Assembly (NCBI GenBank): GCA_044224315.1
Contig: JBGAKR010000005.1
Location: 124,001 to 188,000, forward strand
Length of the DNA: 64,000 nucleotides
Direction: 5' to 3'
Origin: JAGXTF01 sp044224315
Lineage (GTDB): Bacteria; Bacteroidota; Bacteroidia; NS11-12g; UBA955
Position numbers and translations under genes: made by a program. Within the stretch, counting starts at the first letter, position 1; each line of letters starts with the position of its first letter. Positions 22,923 through 31,746 of the stretch are shown one piece after another. The notes beneath the pieces were generated by a model, which was not told where the DNA came from, did not search any database, and was given only the letters and a program-made list of their open reading frames with translations.

Positions 22923-24783
22923 GAATATTCGCTAAAAAAAATGCAAGTGAAGTGAGCCTGAAATACCATTTCAAACCTTTGCTATTTTGGGGTGTAAGGG
23001 ATTTAAGCAACTGCTCACGCCCTCCCCGCGGCGACCACTCATCCAAAATTTCTGACATAAAAACTGGTTCCCAATTTTTCAATTGTTTCCAGGTGAGTAT
23101 CTCATCCGGCACGGTAAATCCTTTTTTATCGGTGCGCCACAAAACCTGCCCGGGGACTACATCGGTAAGGGCTTCACGCAGTATTCCTTTGGTAAAACCG
23201 TTTTTACTTTTTTGTTTAAATGGCATACGCAAAAAACTGGCCAGCATATTGTCATCGGCAAAGGGGTTGCGGCTTTCCAGGCCATGGGCCATGCCATTGC
23301 GATCTTCCCAAACCAGCATTTGTCCCAATTTTTTTCCGTAATAATCCTCCTTCATTTTTTCATCGGCACTTAAACCTGCAAGGCTCCACCGATAAGACAT
23401 GCGGGGCAATAAATCGGGGTGTAAGATGGATTTTAAATCTTTATTAAATGCATATCTTTTAATAAAATCAGGCGCGATTTTTAGTAGTTTTAATTTGCGA
23501 TAACCCGCCTCTATTTCTTTCAAAGTTAAGGGCCAGTTTTGCGCATTTTTTTGATACAACTGTTTTAATACCCCGTAATCTCTTTGCAAATAATCGGGGT
23601 ATCCGCCAAAGATTTCGTCGGCTCCCTGGCCATTGAAAAACACCGTTACACCATGGCTTTTGGCCAGTTTACACAATTCAAAATGCGCCAGATTGTTCCA
23701 GGCTACAGCCGGCATGTCTGTAGCTTGAATTACAGTTTGCAACAAATCGTTGCTGGCATCTTCTAAGCTGGTTGTATGCCAATCGGCGTGGTTATAATCG
23801 GCCACCATTTTTTGCCAATTACTTTCATCGCTATTTGCATCGGCAGAGGTAACCGAAAATAATTTCAGTTTGGCAGCAGCCCCCAATTCTTTGCGCGCAA
23901 GGCCAATGATGGCAGCACTATCCAGTCCACCACTTACGGCAAACCCCAGCGGCACATCGGCAATCAACCTGGTTTTTACGCTGTGTTGTAAACGTTCTTT
24001 TAAATGAATGGGGGGAATTTTATCCGGTGTAAATTCGGTGAGATTCACCAATCCATCTTGTGCTGTCCAACAATCCAGGCGTCCTTTTTCAACCGAAAAT
24101 ATGGCACTGAAATAATTGCTTTCGGGCAAATTGCCCATAACCCCTTCCGTTAAATGATGAAAAATGGTAGTAGGATCGGGCGAATTATATCCGGTAATTA
24201 AACGCAGCGGTTTTGTTTCGCTGGCAAAAAACCAAACACCCCCTTTGCGGCTGTAGAACAGGGGTTTTACACCGGTGGGATCTCGGAAAACATGCAGGCT
24301 TTGCTCTTCTGTATTCCATATCATTGCGGCATAAAAACCGTCTAAATCTGGAATACTTTTATATTTATTTTTTTCAATATATTTCAGCAGGGTTTCAGAA
24401 TCGGTACCGGTTTCTGAGCTGAAATTATTTTGCTGATTTAATTTTTTAAAATTGAATATTTCACCGTTGTAGGTCAACCATAATTTGCCATCCGCAGTAT
24501 GCATGGGCTGGTGGCCTGCAGCGCCGGGTGCAATGATAGACAAGCGGCGGTGTACCAAGGCACAGATGTAATTTCCGCTTGCGGTTTCAAGCCGTGGAAT
24601 TCCCAATTGTGGGAGGGTATTTTCGCCTCCAAAAACATGGGCATTCCCTTCAATATCAAACAAAACAAAACCTTCATCATCGGGGCCACGGTGATGCTGG
24701 GTATTGGATAAAATGCGGCAATACTGTATCATTTCCGCTGCCGGAATTGCTTTTTTTGATACTATGGCTCCTATTCCGCACAT
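22909..24783 (-). CDS. asnB: Asparagine synthase (glutamine-hydrolysing) family protein
   Basis: The 624-residue protein has an N-terminal class II glutamine amidotransferase domain with the catalytic Cys2 (MCGIGAIVS) and a C-terminal synthase domain with the ATP-binding SGGLDSAA near residues 283-290. Residues RGPDDEG and LTYNGEIFNF belong to the glutaminase half. Paralogues of AsnB in sugar clusters often amidate uronic acids or glycan components instead of making free asparagine. The position between a glycosyltransferase (overlap of one base) and a flippase (overlap of 14 bases) favours such a role, but free asparagine synthesis remains possible. Confidence 0.9.
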   Translation of the reverse strand: MCGIGAIVSKKAIPAAEMIQYCRILSNTQHHRGPDDEGFVLFDIEGNAHVFGGENTLPQLGIPRLETASGNYICALVHRRLSIIAPGAAGHQPMHTADGKLWLTYNGEIFNFKKLNQQNNFSSETGTDSETLLKYIEKNKYKSIPDLDGFYAAMIWNTEEQSLHVFRDPTGVKPLFYSRKGGVWFFASETKPLRLITGYNSPDPTTIFHHLTEGVMGNLPESNYFSAIFSVEKGRLDCWTAQDGLVNLTEFTPDKIPPIHLKERLQHSVKTRLIADVPLGFAVSGGLDSAAIIGLARKELGAAAKLKLFSVTSADANSDESNWQKMVADYNHADWHTTSLEDASNDLLQTVIQATDMPAVAWNNLAHFELCKLAKSHGVTVFFNGQGADEIFGGYPDYLQRDYGVLKQLYQKNAQNWPLTLKEIEAGYRKLKLLKIAPDFIKRYAFNKDLKSILHPDLLPRMSYRWSLAGLSADEKMKEDYYGKKLGQMLVWEDRNGMAHGLESRNPFADDNMLASFLRMPFKQKSKNGFTKGILREALTDVVPGQVLWRTDKKGFTVPDEILTWKQLKNWEPVFMSEILDEWSPRGGREQLLKSLTPQNSKGLKWYFRLTSLAFFLANIHGQK

Positions 24784-25952
24784 CAGCTTAAAACGGTATC
24801 ATATAAACTGTTCCAGGTCGCTTTTATTGTTTCCGGATTAAACATTGCAGCTGCCTTTTGCGCAATTTCCTCGCGATTAAACCGCTTTCCGGAGGCAATT
24901 TGCCGCATGGCGTTTTCAAGACTTTCAATTTCGTTGGCATCTACACAAATTCCCATTTCGGGCTGTACATAATATTCGGGTCCACCGCATTGGGTATAAA
25001 TTACAGGCACGCCCACACAAAGCGCTTCGGCTACAGTAAGGCCGAATGTTTCGAAACGGCTGTAACTAATAAGTGCATGACTTTTTTCTAAATTCGATTT
25101 TAAATCGGCCCTGGTTAAACCCGGATTTATTTGAACAATTCCCTCTTTATTTAATTGCGGATTTTGCTGCATAAATAATTCGTAATCCCTTTGGGGAACG
25201 ACCAAATTAAGTGTGGCCGCAGGATATTCTTTCTTTATTTTTTGAAAGGCTATAATAATTTTATCGGTTTGCTTTTGTTTCAGGGCAAAATTAGATACAT
25301 GGATAAATGTGGGATTATGATCTTCAGGTTTCCATGCGGTTCTATTGCTGGAGAAGGCATTTAAGAATTCGGGATCTATAGAATTCGGAATGGTAATTAC
25401 ATTTTTTACACCCAAACTTTGGATGGCGGTTTTAAGTCCATCAGACACTGCAGTAACGGCTTTGGCGCGTTTGAGTAAAAAAACTGAAGCCCATTTTTTC
25501 CAACCCCGCAAGCTGCCATCGGCAGGCAAATACCCAGTATAATGCTCCATGATTATAAACGGAATACCAGTGCGTTTTTGTAACAACCAGGCTGCCAATC
25601 CCATTTTCCAGGCTACCTGCACATGCAACAAATCTACTTTTCCCTGTTTTGCCTGTAATTGATAAAAAGCCAATAGCAATTGTTTATACCAGCGCCATTG
25701 ATTGACAAACGGATTGCGGCTTTTTTGAATATAAACAATGGTTTCCGTAAAATGGGTCTGTGTTTGCCGGGTTATTTCACGCGTCTCACTCAATTCATTG
25801 TCAAACGCAAGATGCAACACCGATACCTTTTGAGCATGACTCATAAGTTCGGCCAGTTCGCGATTAAAAATTCCATTGAGTGGATTTTGGGTAGTTGGAT
25901 ACCAACTTGGCAGAAACAATATGTGTTTTTTTGCGGTCAAACGGCATCGCAA
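24783..25952 (-). CDS. Glycosyltransferase family 4
   Basis: The 389-residue enzyme has the GT-B fold of family 4 glycosyltransferases. The N-terminal domain starts ILFLPSWYPTTQNPLNGIF, and the C-terminal donor-binding domain contains SRFETFGLTVAEALCVGVPVI, the E-x7-E motif that contacts the nucleotide sugar. It is first in a cluster with asnB-like and flippase genes, so it probably adds a sugar to a surface glycan. The start is uncertain: the frame begins with TTG at 25952, and another TTG lies at 25940, giving MTAKKHILF. Its promoter must lie in the gap shared with the divergent tRNA-His. Confidence 0.85.
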   Translation of the reverse strand: MRCRLTAKKHILFLPSWYPTTQNPLNGIFNRELAELMSHAQKVSVLHLAFDNELSETREITRQTQTHFTETIVYIQKSRNPFVNQWRWYKQLLLAFYQLQAKQGKVDLLHVQVAWKMGLAAWLLQKRTGIPFIIMEHYTGYLPADGSLRGWKKWASVFLLKRAKAVTAVSDGLKTAIQSLGVKNVITIPNSIDPEFLNAFSSNRTAWKPEDHNPTFIHVSNFALKQKQTDKIIIAFQKIKKEYPAATLNLVVPQRDYELFMQQNPQLNKEGIVQINPGLTRADLKSNLEKSHALISYSRFETFGLTVAEALCVGVPVIYTQCGGPEYYVQPEMGICVDANEIESLENAMRQIASGKRFNREEIAQKAAAMFNPETIKATWNSLYDTVLS

Positions 25953-26017
25953 TTTAGAGAGAACCAGCGGGATTGGAAAAATTGTAAAAAAATGTAAAAA
26001 GAAATTTTCGTTTGTTG

Positions 26018-26025
26018 TATATTTG
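26018..26025 (+). promoter_or_regulatory. -7 promoter element of the tRNA-His gene
   Basis: TATATTTG matches TAnnTTTG and ends 12 nt before the tRNA, the distance expected for transcription starting a few bases upstream of the mature end. Confidence 0.5.
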
Positions 26026-26037
26026 CAGCCACAATAC

Positions 26038-26112
26038 GGCGGTTGTAGCTCAGTTGGTTAGAGCATCGGTTTGTGGTACCGAGGGTCGCCGGTTCGAGCC
26101 CGGTCATCCGCC
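26038..26112 (+). tRNA. tRNA-His (anticodon GTG)
   Basis: The cloverleaf folds from the extra 5' G (G-1 at 26038) paired with C73 at 26112, the hallmark of tRNA-His. The D arm contains TAGCTCAGTTGGTTAGAGC. The anticodon loop TTGTGGT carries GTG, within a TCGGT/ACCGA stem. The T arm is CCGGTTCGAGCCCGG. Position 5:68 is a U:U mismatch in the acceptor stem. The CCA end is not encoded (CAA follows). A lipoprotein gene starts 15 nt downstream and may be cotranscribed. Confidence 0.95.
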
Positions 26113-26127
26113 CAAAGGTTAAAAACC

Positions 26128-26634
26128 ATGAAAAATTTATTTCAAACAGTAACAGCGGCTACAATAGTCGCTGTTTTGTTTTCCTGCGGAGGTTCTGCCG
26201 AAAACAAAAATTCATCCGACTCTGCAAATGCGCACAATCATCAGCATGACAGTATGCCCAAAGCGGCCGATACAACTGTAATTAAAACCGGGCAAAGTGT
26301 ATTTTTTGAGAATATTAAAGAAGGTCAAACTTTCAGTGCAGGAGAAATTACCGTAAAATTTGGCCTGGAAGGTATGACCGCTGAGCCTGCCAAGAATGGC
26401 GTAAATGCAGATAAAGGGCATCACCATTTATTGGTAGATACTATGAGTTTTATTCCTGCAGGCGAAATGATTATGAAAGTGCCCGATCGCATTCTGCACT
26501 TTGGCGACGGACAAGTAGAAACCAAAATTAAACTGGCCAAGGGCAAACATAAACTAGCCATGCAATTTGCCAATGGCAACCACATTAGCTACGGGCACCG
26601 AATGAGCACCGCGGTTGAGATTAATGTGAAATAA
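26128..26634 (+). CDS. DUF4399-domain lipoprotein
   Basis: The 168-residue protein begins with a lipoprotein signal (IVAVLFSCGGS, lipobox cysteine near residue 20), a His/Asp-rich linker (NAHNHQHDSM), then a DUF4399 domain. The domain shows VFFENIKEGQTFSAGEITVKF, DKGHHHLLVDT and MQFANGNHISYGHRMS. The histidine clusters suggest metal binding, but no function is established for the family. I chose the ATG at 26128, which gives a proper signal peptide. It begins 15 nt after tRNA-His and may be read from the tRNA promoter. Confidence 0.85.
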   Translation: MKNLFQTVTAATIVAVLFSCGGSAENKNSSDSANAHNHQHDSMPKAADTTVIKTGQSVFFENIKEGQTFSAGEITVKFGLEGMTAEPAKNGVNADKGHHHLLVDTMSFIPAGEMIMKVPDRILHFGDGQVETKIKLAKGKHKLAMQFANGNHISYGHRMSTAVEINVK

Positions 26635-26678
26635 TTGGGGGATTACACCTCAATTATTGTTTGACTATTATAATTTCT

Positions 26679-27302
26679 ATGAAAAAAATACTGTTACTCG
26701 CAGCTCTCAGTTGTCCTTTTATTGCCTTTTCATACCCAACCTCACACCCTGCTTTGCCCAATGTGATAATTAAATTCAGCCCGCAGCACATGGTTCGTAG
26801 TGGATTATGGCTGAGTGGAGAGTTTTTTAATGAAAAACACAGCATGTCTAACCAGTTAAGCCTGGAGGCTATTTACGCAAAACTTGTGGGAACCCGCATT
26901 GGCATTACAGAGTCAAGCGGATTTACTGCCGAGTATATGTTTAAATTTTATTCGGGCCGCATGCACGTTCAAAAAACCATGCAAAAGGAGTTTGTAAAAG
27001 GTGTGTATGTAGGGTTATTCGGGCAGGCTGGTTCGTACAACCAAAAAGACCGTCAGCTTTTGCAAGGCAAAGAATCCATTACCACCATAAAAAGCTCTAC
27101 CTTTTACCCAGGATTCATTATAGGTACCCAGCAATCTATTGGTGAAAGTTTTTATATCGATATATACATGGGAGCCGGCATGCGGGTTTCGAAGCCCACC
27201 ATTACCAGTAATAACCCTAACTACGACCTGTCCAACATGTACTTTTTATACAACAATGGGGTTTTCCCCAAAATCGGAATGTCGTTTGGGTTTGGTTTCT
27301 AA
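26679..27302 (+). CDS. Putative outer-membrane beta-barrel protein
   Basis: The 207-residue product starts with a signal peptide (ILLLAALSCPFIAFSYP). Alternating polar/aromatic strands follow, such as LSLEAIYAKLVGTRIGI, FTAEYMFKFYSG, GVYVGLFGQAG and SFYIDIYMGAGMRV. It ends in a phenylalanine (MSFGFGF), typical for outer-membrane barrels. Family is not recognised; an eight-strand barrel of DUF3575 or similar type is possible. The ATG at 26679 was chosen over a TTG at 26661 because it begins the signal peptide. It lies between the DUF4399 lipoprotein and the converging folE gene, with only 6 bp to the latter. Confidence 0.75.
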   Translation: MKKILLLAALSCPFIAFSYPTSHPALPNVIIKFSPQHMVRSGLWLSGEFFNEKHSMSNQLSLEAIYAKLVGTRIGITESSGFTAEYMFKFYSGRMHVQKTMQKEFVKGVYVGLFGQAGSYNQKDRQLLQGKESITTIKSSTFYPGFIIGTQQSIGESFYIDIYMGAGMRVSKPTITSNNPNYDLSNMYFLYNNGVFPKIGMSFGFGF

Positions 27303-27308
27303 AAAATA

Positions 27309-27983
27309 CTAATCTTTAGAAGTAAGGCCAATATAGCTCAAGAACTCGTCGCGGGTTCGGGCATCGTTAAAACGGCCGCCATAGCTACAGGTTACGGTAG
27401 AAGAAGTAATATCCTTGATACCACGACTGGCTACGCAAAGGTGTTTGGCGTCCAGCACTACGGCTACATCCTCGGTTTGCAATACCTCTTTTAATTCCTT
27501 GGCAATCTGCATGGTCATGCGTTCCTGCACCTGTGGGCGTTTTGCAAAATAATCTACAATACGGTTTAGCTTTGACAGGCCAATTACCTTGCCGCTGCTA
27601 ATGTATGCCAGATGTGCCACTCCATAAATGGGTACAAAATGATGTTCGCAGGTGCTGTAAAAGTGAATGTCTTTTTCAACCAGCATTTCATTGTACCGAA
27701 AATTGTTTTCGAACAAGGTAGGATGCGGGCGGTTGGCGGGATTTAAGCCTTTAAAATGTTCTTTTACATACATTTTGGCTACGCGCAACGGAGTGCCTTT
27801 CAGACTTTCATCATCCAGGTCGAGGCCAAGCACGTACATAATTTCTTTGAAATGTTTGGAAATCAGCTCAATTTTTAGCTCTTCGTCCATTTCAAAAGCA
27901 TCGGCGCGCAGCGGGGTGTCGTTATTGGTTCCCAAATGGTCGTCGCCCAGCGCTTCCAGATGTTTGAGTATATTGTTATCCAT
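27309..27983 (-). CDS. folE: GTP cyclohydrolase I
   Basis: FolE converts GTP to 7,8-dihydroneopterin triphosphate, the entry step for tetrahydrofolate and, through QueD, for queuosine. The 224-residue protein carries the signature STCEHHFVPIYGVAHLAY near residues 118-135, IGLSKLNRIVDYFAKRPQVQE, and HLCVASRGI with the zinc-ligand cysteine. The N-terminal extension is helical and variable, as usual. Its first eight bases overlap the end of queD, so the two are translated from one transcript with queD first. Confidence 0.95.
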   Translation of the reverse strand: MDNNILKHLEALGDDHLGTNNDTPLRADAFEMDEELKIELISKHFKEIMYVLGLDLDDESLKGTPLRVAKMYVKEHFKGLNPANRPHPTLFENNFRYNEMLVEKDIHFYSTCEHHFVPIYGVAHLAYISSGKVIGLSKLNRIVDYFAKRPQVQERMTMQIAKELKEVLQTEDVAVVLDAKHLCVASRGIKDITSSTVTCSYGGRFNDARTRDEFLSYIGLTSKD

Positions 27984-28389
27984 TAAATTCTACGTAATTT
28001 CTAGGGGTTTCGTACAGTCTGATTCCCAGTTCAAGTTTGGCATCCAAGCGGGGGCGCAGTTTATACCAGATTACTTTGGCAATATTTTCTACGGTTGGGT
28101 TTAGATTATTAAACTCTTCGGTATCCAGATTGAGGTTGCGGTGGTCGAATTTTGCCATAATTTCTTCCTCAATCAAGTCTTTCACTATTTTAAGGTCAAT
28201 CACATATCCGGTTACCGGGTCCACCTCGCCGGTTAGCTTAACATGCAATTCGTAATTATGTCCATGGTAATGGGGGTTGTTGCAGAGTCCAAAAATTTCG
28301 CGGTTTTGCTCGTCGGTCCACTCGGGCACGTGCAGCCTGTGAGCAGCATTGAACTGAGCAATCCGATAAACTGTAACTTTCCCTTCCAT
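27976..28389 (-). CDS. queD: 6-carboxy-5,6,7,8-tetrahydropterin synthase (QueD family)
   Basis: This 137-residue enzyme turns dihydroneopterin triphosphate into 6-carboxytetrahydropterin for queuosine synthesis. The zinc histidines are seen in FNAAHRLHVPEW and in HGHNYELHV, and the catalytic cysteine in GLCNNPHYHGHNY. GEVDPVTGYVIDL and DHRNLNLDTEEFNNLNPTVEN complete the family pattern. Length is typical of QueD. The downstream overlap with folE places substrate supply and use in one operon, and tgt, which installs the queuosine precursor, lies at 49.7 kb. A -7 box is at 28437-28444. Confidence 0.9.
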   Translation of the reverse strand: MEGKVTVYRIAQFNAAHRLHVPEWTDEQNREIFGLCNNPHYHGHNYELHVKLTGEVDPVTGYVIDLKIVKDLIEEEIMAKFDHRNLNLDTEEFNNLNPTVENIAKVIWYKLRPRLDAKLELGIRLYETPRNYVEFNG

Positions 28390-28436
28390 ATGTTATGCTC
28401 AGGTAGCAAAAACAATGCTAATTGGCAAATTGGCTG

Positions 28437-28444
28437 CAAAGTTA
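28437..28444 (-). promoter_or_regulatory. -7 promoter element of queD-folE
   Basis: TAACTTTG on the minus strand matches TAnnTTTG and lies 47 nt upstream of the queD start, leaving a short untranslated leader. No preQ1-riboswitch-like fold was evident in that leader by eye. Confidence 0.5.
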
Positions 28445-28631
28445 GTACAAGCCGGTGAGGTATTTTTCAATTTTATGCGGCTAAACGGCTGAACAGGCGC
28501 TTCCTGTCGACCGAAATAGCGACCAATGAGTGAATTGTGCTGAGAAACCTAAGTTGGAAAATTTGGCAGCTCAAGACAGACAAATAGGCAGAAAGGGCCA
28601 GAATTCTTTGAAATTAATTTACACAACACAC

Positions 28632-30242
28632 CTACCGCACCTGTGCAAAGGCATTATCCAAAACTATATCGGCACCATCTGGTCCGGTAGCATGGATATT
28701 GCTAAAAAGGATAAAATCACCGGTTTTAAGGGCATTTAATACTTCTGCAATGGGGAGCAGGGAGTCGGAATTACAGGTAACTACTTTTCGGTTCCCGGCA
28801 GCATCAATTCCGGTGCAGGTAAAACTGGTAATGGTATAATTTAATCCGGGATATGCAAAATTATCCATTGCTGCAAATGCTTGGTTTTGAACTTTCAGCA
28901 TTGTTAAGGAAGTTTCCCCCTTAAATGCTACAGAACCTGCGCGGAAATCAGGCGTTGGCAGAGATAAAACACTGAAGGTTTGAGAGCCCAAATTCACTAT
29001 TCTATCATTGATATGCATTCCCACTTGAATGGTTACTGAGCCCTTGCATTTGCTGTTTACCCTTGCTTCATAACGGCCATCACCCAATGTCTTTAATTTC
29101 ACATTCGTATCCGACACCGTAACTACAAGTTCAGAGGGTGGAACACTGGCAGCCACCGCCGTAAAAGGATTCACAATTCCTTTGTAAAACACATTCATTT
29201 CGGTGGCATTTACTTTGGATGAGGGTTCAAATACATAAAATTTCGACTCCGTTTCTTTTAGCATGCTGGTACCGCTGGGTCCGGGAAGGCTAATGGCTAT
29301 TTTATTAGTAACCTCACCTGGTGTGCGAGATGACACAGAGATTTTACCTACGCCATCTTTTACGGGTATGGGTTTTCCATTCACCGTAATTTTTAAGTCT
29401 GACATGGAATTGTATGCGCCTAGTCTAACTTCAGCTTCATAGGCTTGGTTGGTTAACACCGCAGATGATTTGGTGCTCACAATAGGAACCAATTCATCAA
29501 ACACCAAATTGCCTGCACCGCATGCTTCGGCCATTGAAAGTGCCACTTCAGATTCTAGGCTACGGCAATCATATTGAATTTTTGAAAGCATAGCAAAAAC
29601 CCCGGCAAGGGGCAATTTCTCAATATTTAAAGAGAACCAGGCCTCAACAGTCCCGTCGCTGCGGGTTTCATTGTTGGCCGTTAAATTATTGCGACTCTCC
29701 AACATTTGCTTTTTTACCAATAAAAAACGCTTGGTATTTTCTTCCTTACTTAGCACTGGATCGGCAGCGGCCAATTCCAAAATTCCAATTAAACGCGCCG
29801 CTGTTTTATTTATTTTATCCTGAAGTTCTTTGGCCCTTATCCCATTATTTTCTACAACAAAATAATATTTATGCATGGCTAAATCACCGGCTAACACAAG
29901 TTCGCCTAGGTTGCCCGATTCGTCCCTTTCTTTTCTGCCTCCGGTAAGTTTTTCCAAATCAGTTTTAATCGAAATGATATAATCGTCAAACTCATCGGCG
30001 ATGGCGGTGGCTGATTGTATTCTGGGCAGTATTTTCTGGGAAGCCACATTTTTTTGTGCATCACTACTTACAGCTTTTTCAATCAAAATTCTTTTCCCAA
30101 TCAAATCCCCAGCGGCATTATTCATTCCATTTTCCATGGCATTGTAAGACTTCAAAATTTCATTGCCGTTTAATTGCTGGGCCTTACTGCTATTAAAAGC
30201 GGATGCTGCAAGCAGAATTAAAAATAGTTTGGTAAATTTCAT
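28632..30242 (-). CDS. GldM/PorM-family paralogue with cleavable signal peptide
   Basis: The 536-residue protein resembles GldM/PorM, the inner-membrane/periplasmic shaft of the T9SS motor. The family pattern is clear: EAEVRLGAYNSMSDLKITVNG near 280, then DGVGKISV, EMNVFYKGIVNPFTAVA, and a C-terminal domain ending LKTGDFILFSNIHATGPDG. True GldM starts with a single transmembrane helix that contacts GldL; here the N-terminus is instead a signal peptide (LFLILLAASAFNSSKAQ). No gldK, gldL or gldN lies nearby. It may be a periplasmic GldM-like accessory. I chose the ATG at 30242 because it begins the signal peptide, not the upstream in-frame codon at 30302. Confidence 0.8.
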   Translation of the reverse strand: MKFTKLFLILLAASAFNSSKAQQLNGNEILKSYNAMENGMNNAAGDLIGKRILIEKAVSSDAQKNVASQKILPRIQSATAIADEFDDYIISIKTDLEKLTGGRKERDESGNLGELVLAGDLAMHKYYFVVENNGIRAKELQDKINKTAARLIGILELAAADPVLSKEENTKRFLLVKKQMLESRNNLTANNETRSDGTVEAWFSLNIEKLPLAGVFAMLSKIQYDCRSLESEVALSMAEACGAGNLVFDELVPIVSTKSSAVLTNQAYEAEVRLGAYNSMSDLKITVNGKPIPVKDGVGKISVSSRTPGEVTNKIAISLPGPSGTSMLKETESKFYVFEPSSKVNATEMNVFYKGIVNPFTAVAASVPPSELVVTVSDTNVKLKTLGDGRYEARVNSKCKGSVTIQVGMHINDRIVNLGSQTFSVLSLPTPDFRAGSVAFKGETSLTMLKVQNQAFAAMDNFAYPGLNYTITSFTCTGIDAAGNRKVVTCNSDSLLPIAEVLNALKTGDFILFSNIHATGPDGADIVLDNAFAQVR

Positions 30243-30328
30243 AAGTATATGGTTTGAATAGCAATAATAGCGGAATCTGCCCAATTTTCTATTTTCTACC
30301 ATTTAGAATCATAGCCTGGATTTGAACC

Positions 30329-30479
30329 ACCGGAATAATGTCCGGAATAACCAGCGGAATTACAAATCTATTTATCAGGATAATAGGTTTATATATTATT
30401 ATATATTAATAATATAAATATTCATATGCTTAAATTATAACCACCGGAAATCATGCCGGAATAACCACCGGAATATGAG
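30329..30479. repeat. Clustered CCGGAATAA repeats around an AT-rich core
   Basis: ACCACCGGAATA, TGTCCGGAATAACCAGCGG (left cluster, 30329-30362) and ATAACCACCGG, ATGCCGGAATAACCACCGG (right cluster, 30437-30471) flank about 75 bp that is almost only A and T. The clusters sit where the 5' part of the downstream gene remnant should be. Confidence 0.65.
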
Positions 30480-30499
30480 AAATATTTTGTAAAAACATT

Positions 30500-30874
30500 T
30501 TGGACGTAGCCATCGATCAGGTTGATTTTATGTATCGAATGTTGGATACCGCTAAAATGCTTGAAAGAATTTCACTATTTGTTGATTTATTATCCCATCG
30601 TGGTATAATCAAGTACGAATCTAAATATATTTTATGTGATGTTTTTGTAAAAGGCAAAACCTCCAAATCTGATGCCATGCGCATAACCAATACCTCAGAT
30701 AAAACGCTAAAAGCAATTACAGATTCGCTCATCGAAAAAGGATTATTAATTGCAAAAAAAGAGGGAATTATTGTGAATTATTATCCCAAATATGCCATTC
30801 AGTATTCGCCCATGTTATTTCCCAATTTATACCCACAGGATAAAGAACTGGATATGATGGAACTGATTAAATAA
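30500..30874 (+). pseudogene. Probable 5'-truncated Fic-family protein remnant
   Basis: The 124-residue frame looks like only the C-terminal end of a Fic protein. AIDQVDFMYRML resembles the helix after the Fic core, FVKGKTSKSDAMRITNTSDKTLKAITDSLIEKGLL is a winged helix typical of Fic C-termini, and SPMLFPNLYP resembles their usual ending. The catalytic HPFxxGNGR motif is absent and the frame is closed by TGA at 30476-30478, inside a repeat cluster. Translation could begin at TTG 30500 or ATG 30530. It may be decayed or a small stand-alone winged-helix protein; the Fic assignment is from memory. Confidence 0.5.
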
Positions 30875-31048
30875 TCTTTAATCGAATTATAAGTTTTGAA
30901 ATTTATCAAAAAAACCAACGTTTTTGAGGATATACCATCAAATCTACACGAATGTGACTTAATTCGGCTCAATTTTACAAGATGCTGAGATAAGTTTTAT
31001 TGGGATTCGGTGAAAATCAGTTTATTTGCATACATAGAAATAGAATAG

Positions 31049-31687
31049 ATGAGAAAAAAATACACCCTTTTCTTATATCTGGTAATGCCCATTTTTGCTA
31101 TCCAAGCCCAACCGTTGCTTGAAGATTTTTCAGCAGGGTTGAACGGGCGCACGGAGCAAAACTTTTACCGATACTATAGCAGTCAGGGTATTGGCAACTA
31201 CAATACCATTAGGGTAAGTAACGGCTACTCTGCAGGGGTGAATATACATGCATCTATCAATTACCTGTTTGGCGCCGGGATGAGTTTGAATATGGGCGAG
31301 GCAAGCTATAAACCCGATTTGGAGAAAAACGGCGGAGTGCTGTGGTCTACCCAACTGCGATTGTGGCAGTATGACCTATTTGGAGAATTGAAGTTATCGC
31401 AGAATGAAAAAAGCAGGCCTATGATTATGCTGGGCGGGCAATGGATGTTTGTGGAATACAAGCGCGAGATTTACTCTAAAAACAACGAGGTAACCCAATA
31501 TGCATGGCCTCAGCAGCGCTTTATGCCCAAAATTGGCTTGAGCTATTACCAGCAATTGGGCAAGCACCTGCAATTGGTACCTTCAGTGGGAATGCGCCTG
31601 GCGTTGAACAATAAATCCGGGTATGACTATGTGTTTAACCAGTTTTTTGCCGGGGTAAATCTTACCTACCGTCTAAAAAGTTGGTGA
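31049..31687 (+). CDS. Putative outer-membrane beta-barrel protein
   Basis: The 212-residue product has a signal peptide (YLVMPIFAIQAQP) followed by alternating amphipathic strands: SAGVNIHASINYLFGAGMSL, LFGELKLSQ, PMIMLGGQWMFVEYKR, PKIGLSYYQQLGKHLQLVPSVGMRLAL. It ends NLTYRLKSW with a C-terminal aromatic, typical of small outer-membrane barrels. No family is recognised. It precedes the transaldolase gene by 59 bp, but that gene has its own promoter box. The 170 bp upstream hold no other feature. Confidence 0.75.
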   Translation: MRKKYTLFLYLVMPIFAIQAQPLLEDFSAGLNGRTEQNFYRYYSSQGIGNYNTIRVSNGYSAGVNIHASINYLFGAGMSLNMGEASYKPDLEKNGGVLWSTQLRLWQYDLFGELKLSQNEKSRPMIMLGGQWMFVEYKREIYSKNNEVTQYAWPQQRFMPKIGLSYYQQLGKHLQLVPSVGMRLALNNKSGYDYVFNQFFAGVNLTYRLKSW

Positions 31688-31731
31688 AAAACTCAGGCAA
31701 AACTGTGGGAAAATACTGCCCTATTGCCTAT

Positions 31732-31739
31732 TAGTTTTG
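31732..31739 (+). promoter_or_regulatory. -7 promoter element of the transaldolase-like gene
   Basis: TAGTTTTG matches TAnnTTTG and ends 7 nt before the ATG at 31747. Confidence 0.5.
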
Positions 31740-31746
31740 CGCTTAA

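Noticed and set aside
28389..28437. preQ1 riboswitch in the queD leader
   Set aside because: The leader is about 40 nt and no preQ1-type pseudoknot or conserved aptamer core could be recognised by eye.
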